NCBI GenBank assembly: GCA_900548315.1
Contig: URJU01000138.1
Location: 1 to 6,133 of the forward strand
Reading direction: 5' to 3'
Length of the DNA: 6,133 bases
DNA from: an uncultured Coprococcus sp.
GTDB lineage: Bacteria > Bacillota > Clostridia > Lachnospirales > Lachnospiraceae
Part shown: positions 5,909 to 6,133 of the stretch, one piece after another
Layout of the letters: every line of letters starts with the position of its first letter
Position numbering within the stretch: position 1 is the stretch's first letter
Translations under genes and position numbers: made by a program
The notes under the pieces: generated by a model
What the model was told of the DNA's origin: nothing
The model's database searches: none
Seen by the model: the letters and a program-made list of their open reading frames with translations, nothing else

Positions 5909-6086
5909 TTATATATTTGCATTGACTTTTTCATTGTGACTGCCATCTTCTACAAAAAACATTCTAAATCCCAATATCATAACCGGAACCACCTCGTTCA
6001 TATGCAGCAAAAGCGTCACTGCCGGCTTGATAAATCCCATTTCAGCCAATATAGCATATATGATCAGAAATGCTTCTATCATATAT
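5909..6086 (-). CDS. C-terminal fragment of an unrecognised hydrophobic protein, cut by the contig end
   Basis: Only the last 58 genuine residues are present, from Tyr at 6083-6085 through a TAA at 5909-5911. The reading frame continues into the adapter at 6087, so everything upstream is artificial. The fragment is strongly hydrophobic (EAFLIIYAILAEMGF, then AVTLLLHMNEVVPVMILGF) and could hold one or two membrane segments, followed by a short polar tail ending NEKVNANI. I do not recognise the family. The Met at 6080-6082 could be a true start, but its ribosome site would lie outside the genuine sequence. The frame itself is moderately uncertain because the fragment is short. Confidence 0.4.
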
Positions 6087-6133
6087 CTGTCTCTTATACA
6101 CATCTCCGAGCCCACGAGACGCGTAGTAATCTC
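6087..6133. other. Illumina Nextera adapter read-through (not biological)
   Basis: CTGTCTCTTATACACATCT (6087-6105) is the 19-base Tn5 mosaic end. CCGAGCCCACGAGAC (6106-6120) is the Nextera read-2 adapter. GCGTAGTA (6121-6128) sits where the i7 index belongs, and ATCTC (6129-6133) is the start of the P7-side sequence. The match is exact over the known adapter parts. This stretch should be trimmed, and no gene should be called across it. Confidence 0.98.

Overview
The window looks like the end of an assembled contig from an anaerobic low-to-mid GC Firmicute, most likely Lachnospiraceae (Roseburia, Butyrivibrio, Coprococcus or Lachnospira type). This placement is inferred from three things: a type III glutamine synthetase, a compact topoisomerase III with the ATDSGREGE TOPRIM variant, and a left-handed beta-helix 'UDP-GlcNAc pyrophosphorylase-like' protein. 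It was not tested by any search. Every supportable gene lies on the minus strand, so transcription runs from high to low coordinates.

Layout in transcription order. Bases 6087-6133 are not biological: they are Illumina Nextera adapter (Tn5 mosaic end, read-2 adapter, an 8-base index and the start of the P7 region). The genuine insert ends at 6086, inside a truncated ORF for a hydrophobic protein of unknown function (5909-6086). A PPP-family metallophosphoesterase (5153-5872) follows. A 237-bp gap then holds candidate promoters and a strong intrinsic terminator that sits only 47 bases before the glutamine synthetase start, so it may be a leader attenuator. Glutamine synthetase III spans 2807-4915 and is closed by a terminator at 2720-2756.

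The 375-bp gap between glutamine synthetase and topB is the most unusual biological stretch. After the terminator come four hairpins almost back to back (2516-2709). The outermost carries a REP-like motif, and one hairpin has internal mismatches that are nearly all G.A on the minus-strand RNA. It looks like a composite repeat or structured intergenic element. A TATAAT box and a pair of 8-bp direct repeats then lead into topB (398-2431, TTG start). topB is followed after 17 bp by the start of the beta-helix acyltransferase/nucleotidyltransferase-like gene (1-380), which the window edge cuts. Those two genes probably form an operon.

The genes are ordinary housekeeping functions: nitrogen assimilation, DNA topology, sugar-nucleotide or envelope metabolism, and a phosphatase. 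I see no defence system, mobile element with a transposase, CRISPR array, tRNA or rRNA. The points worth a second look are the adapter and the false protein it creates, the possible attenuator before glutamine synthetase, and the hairpin array.
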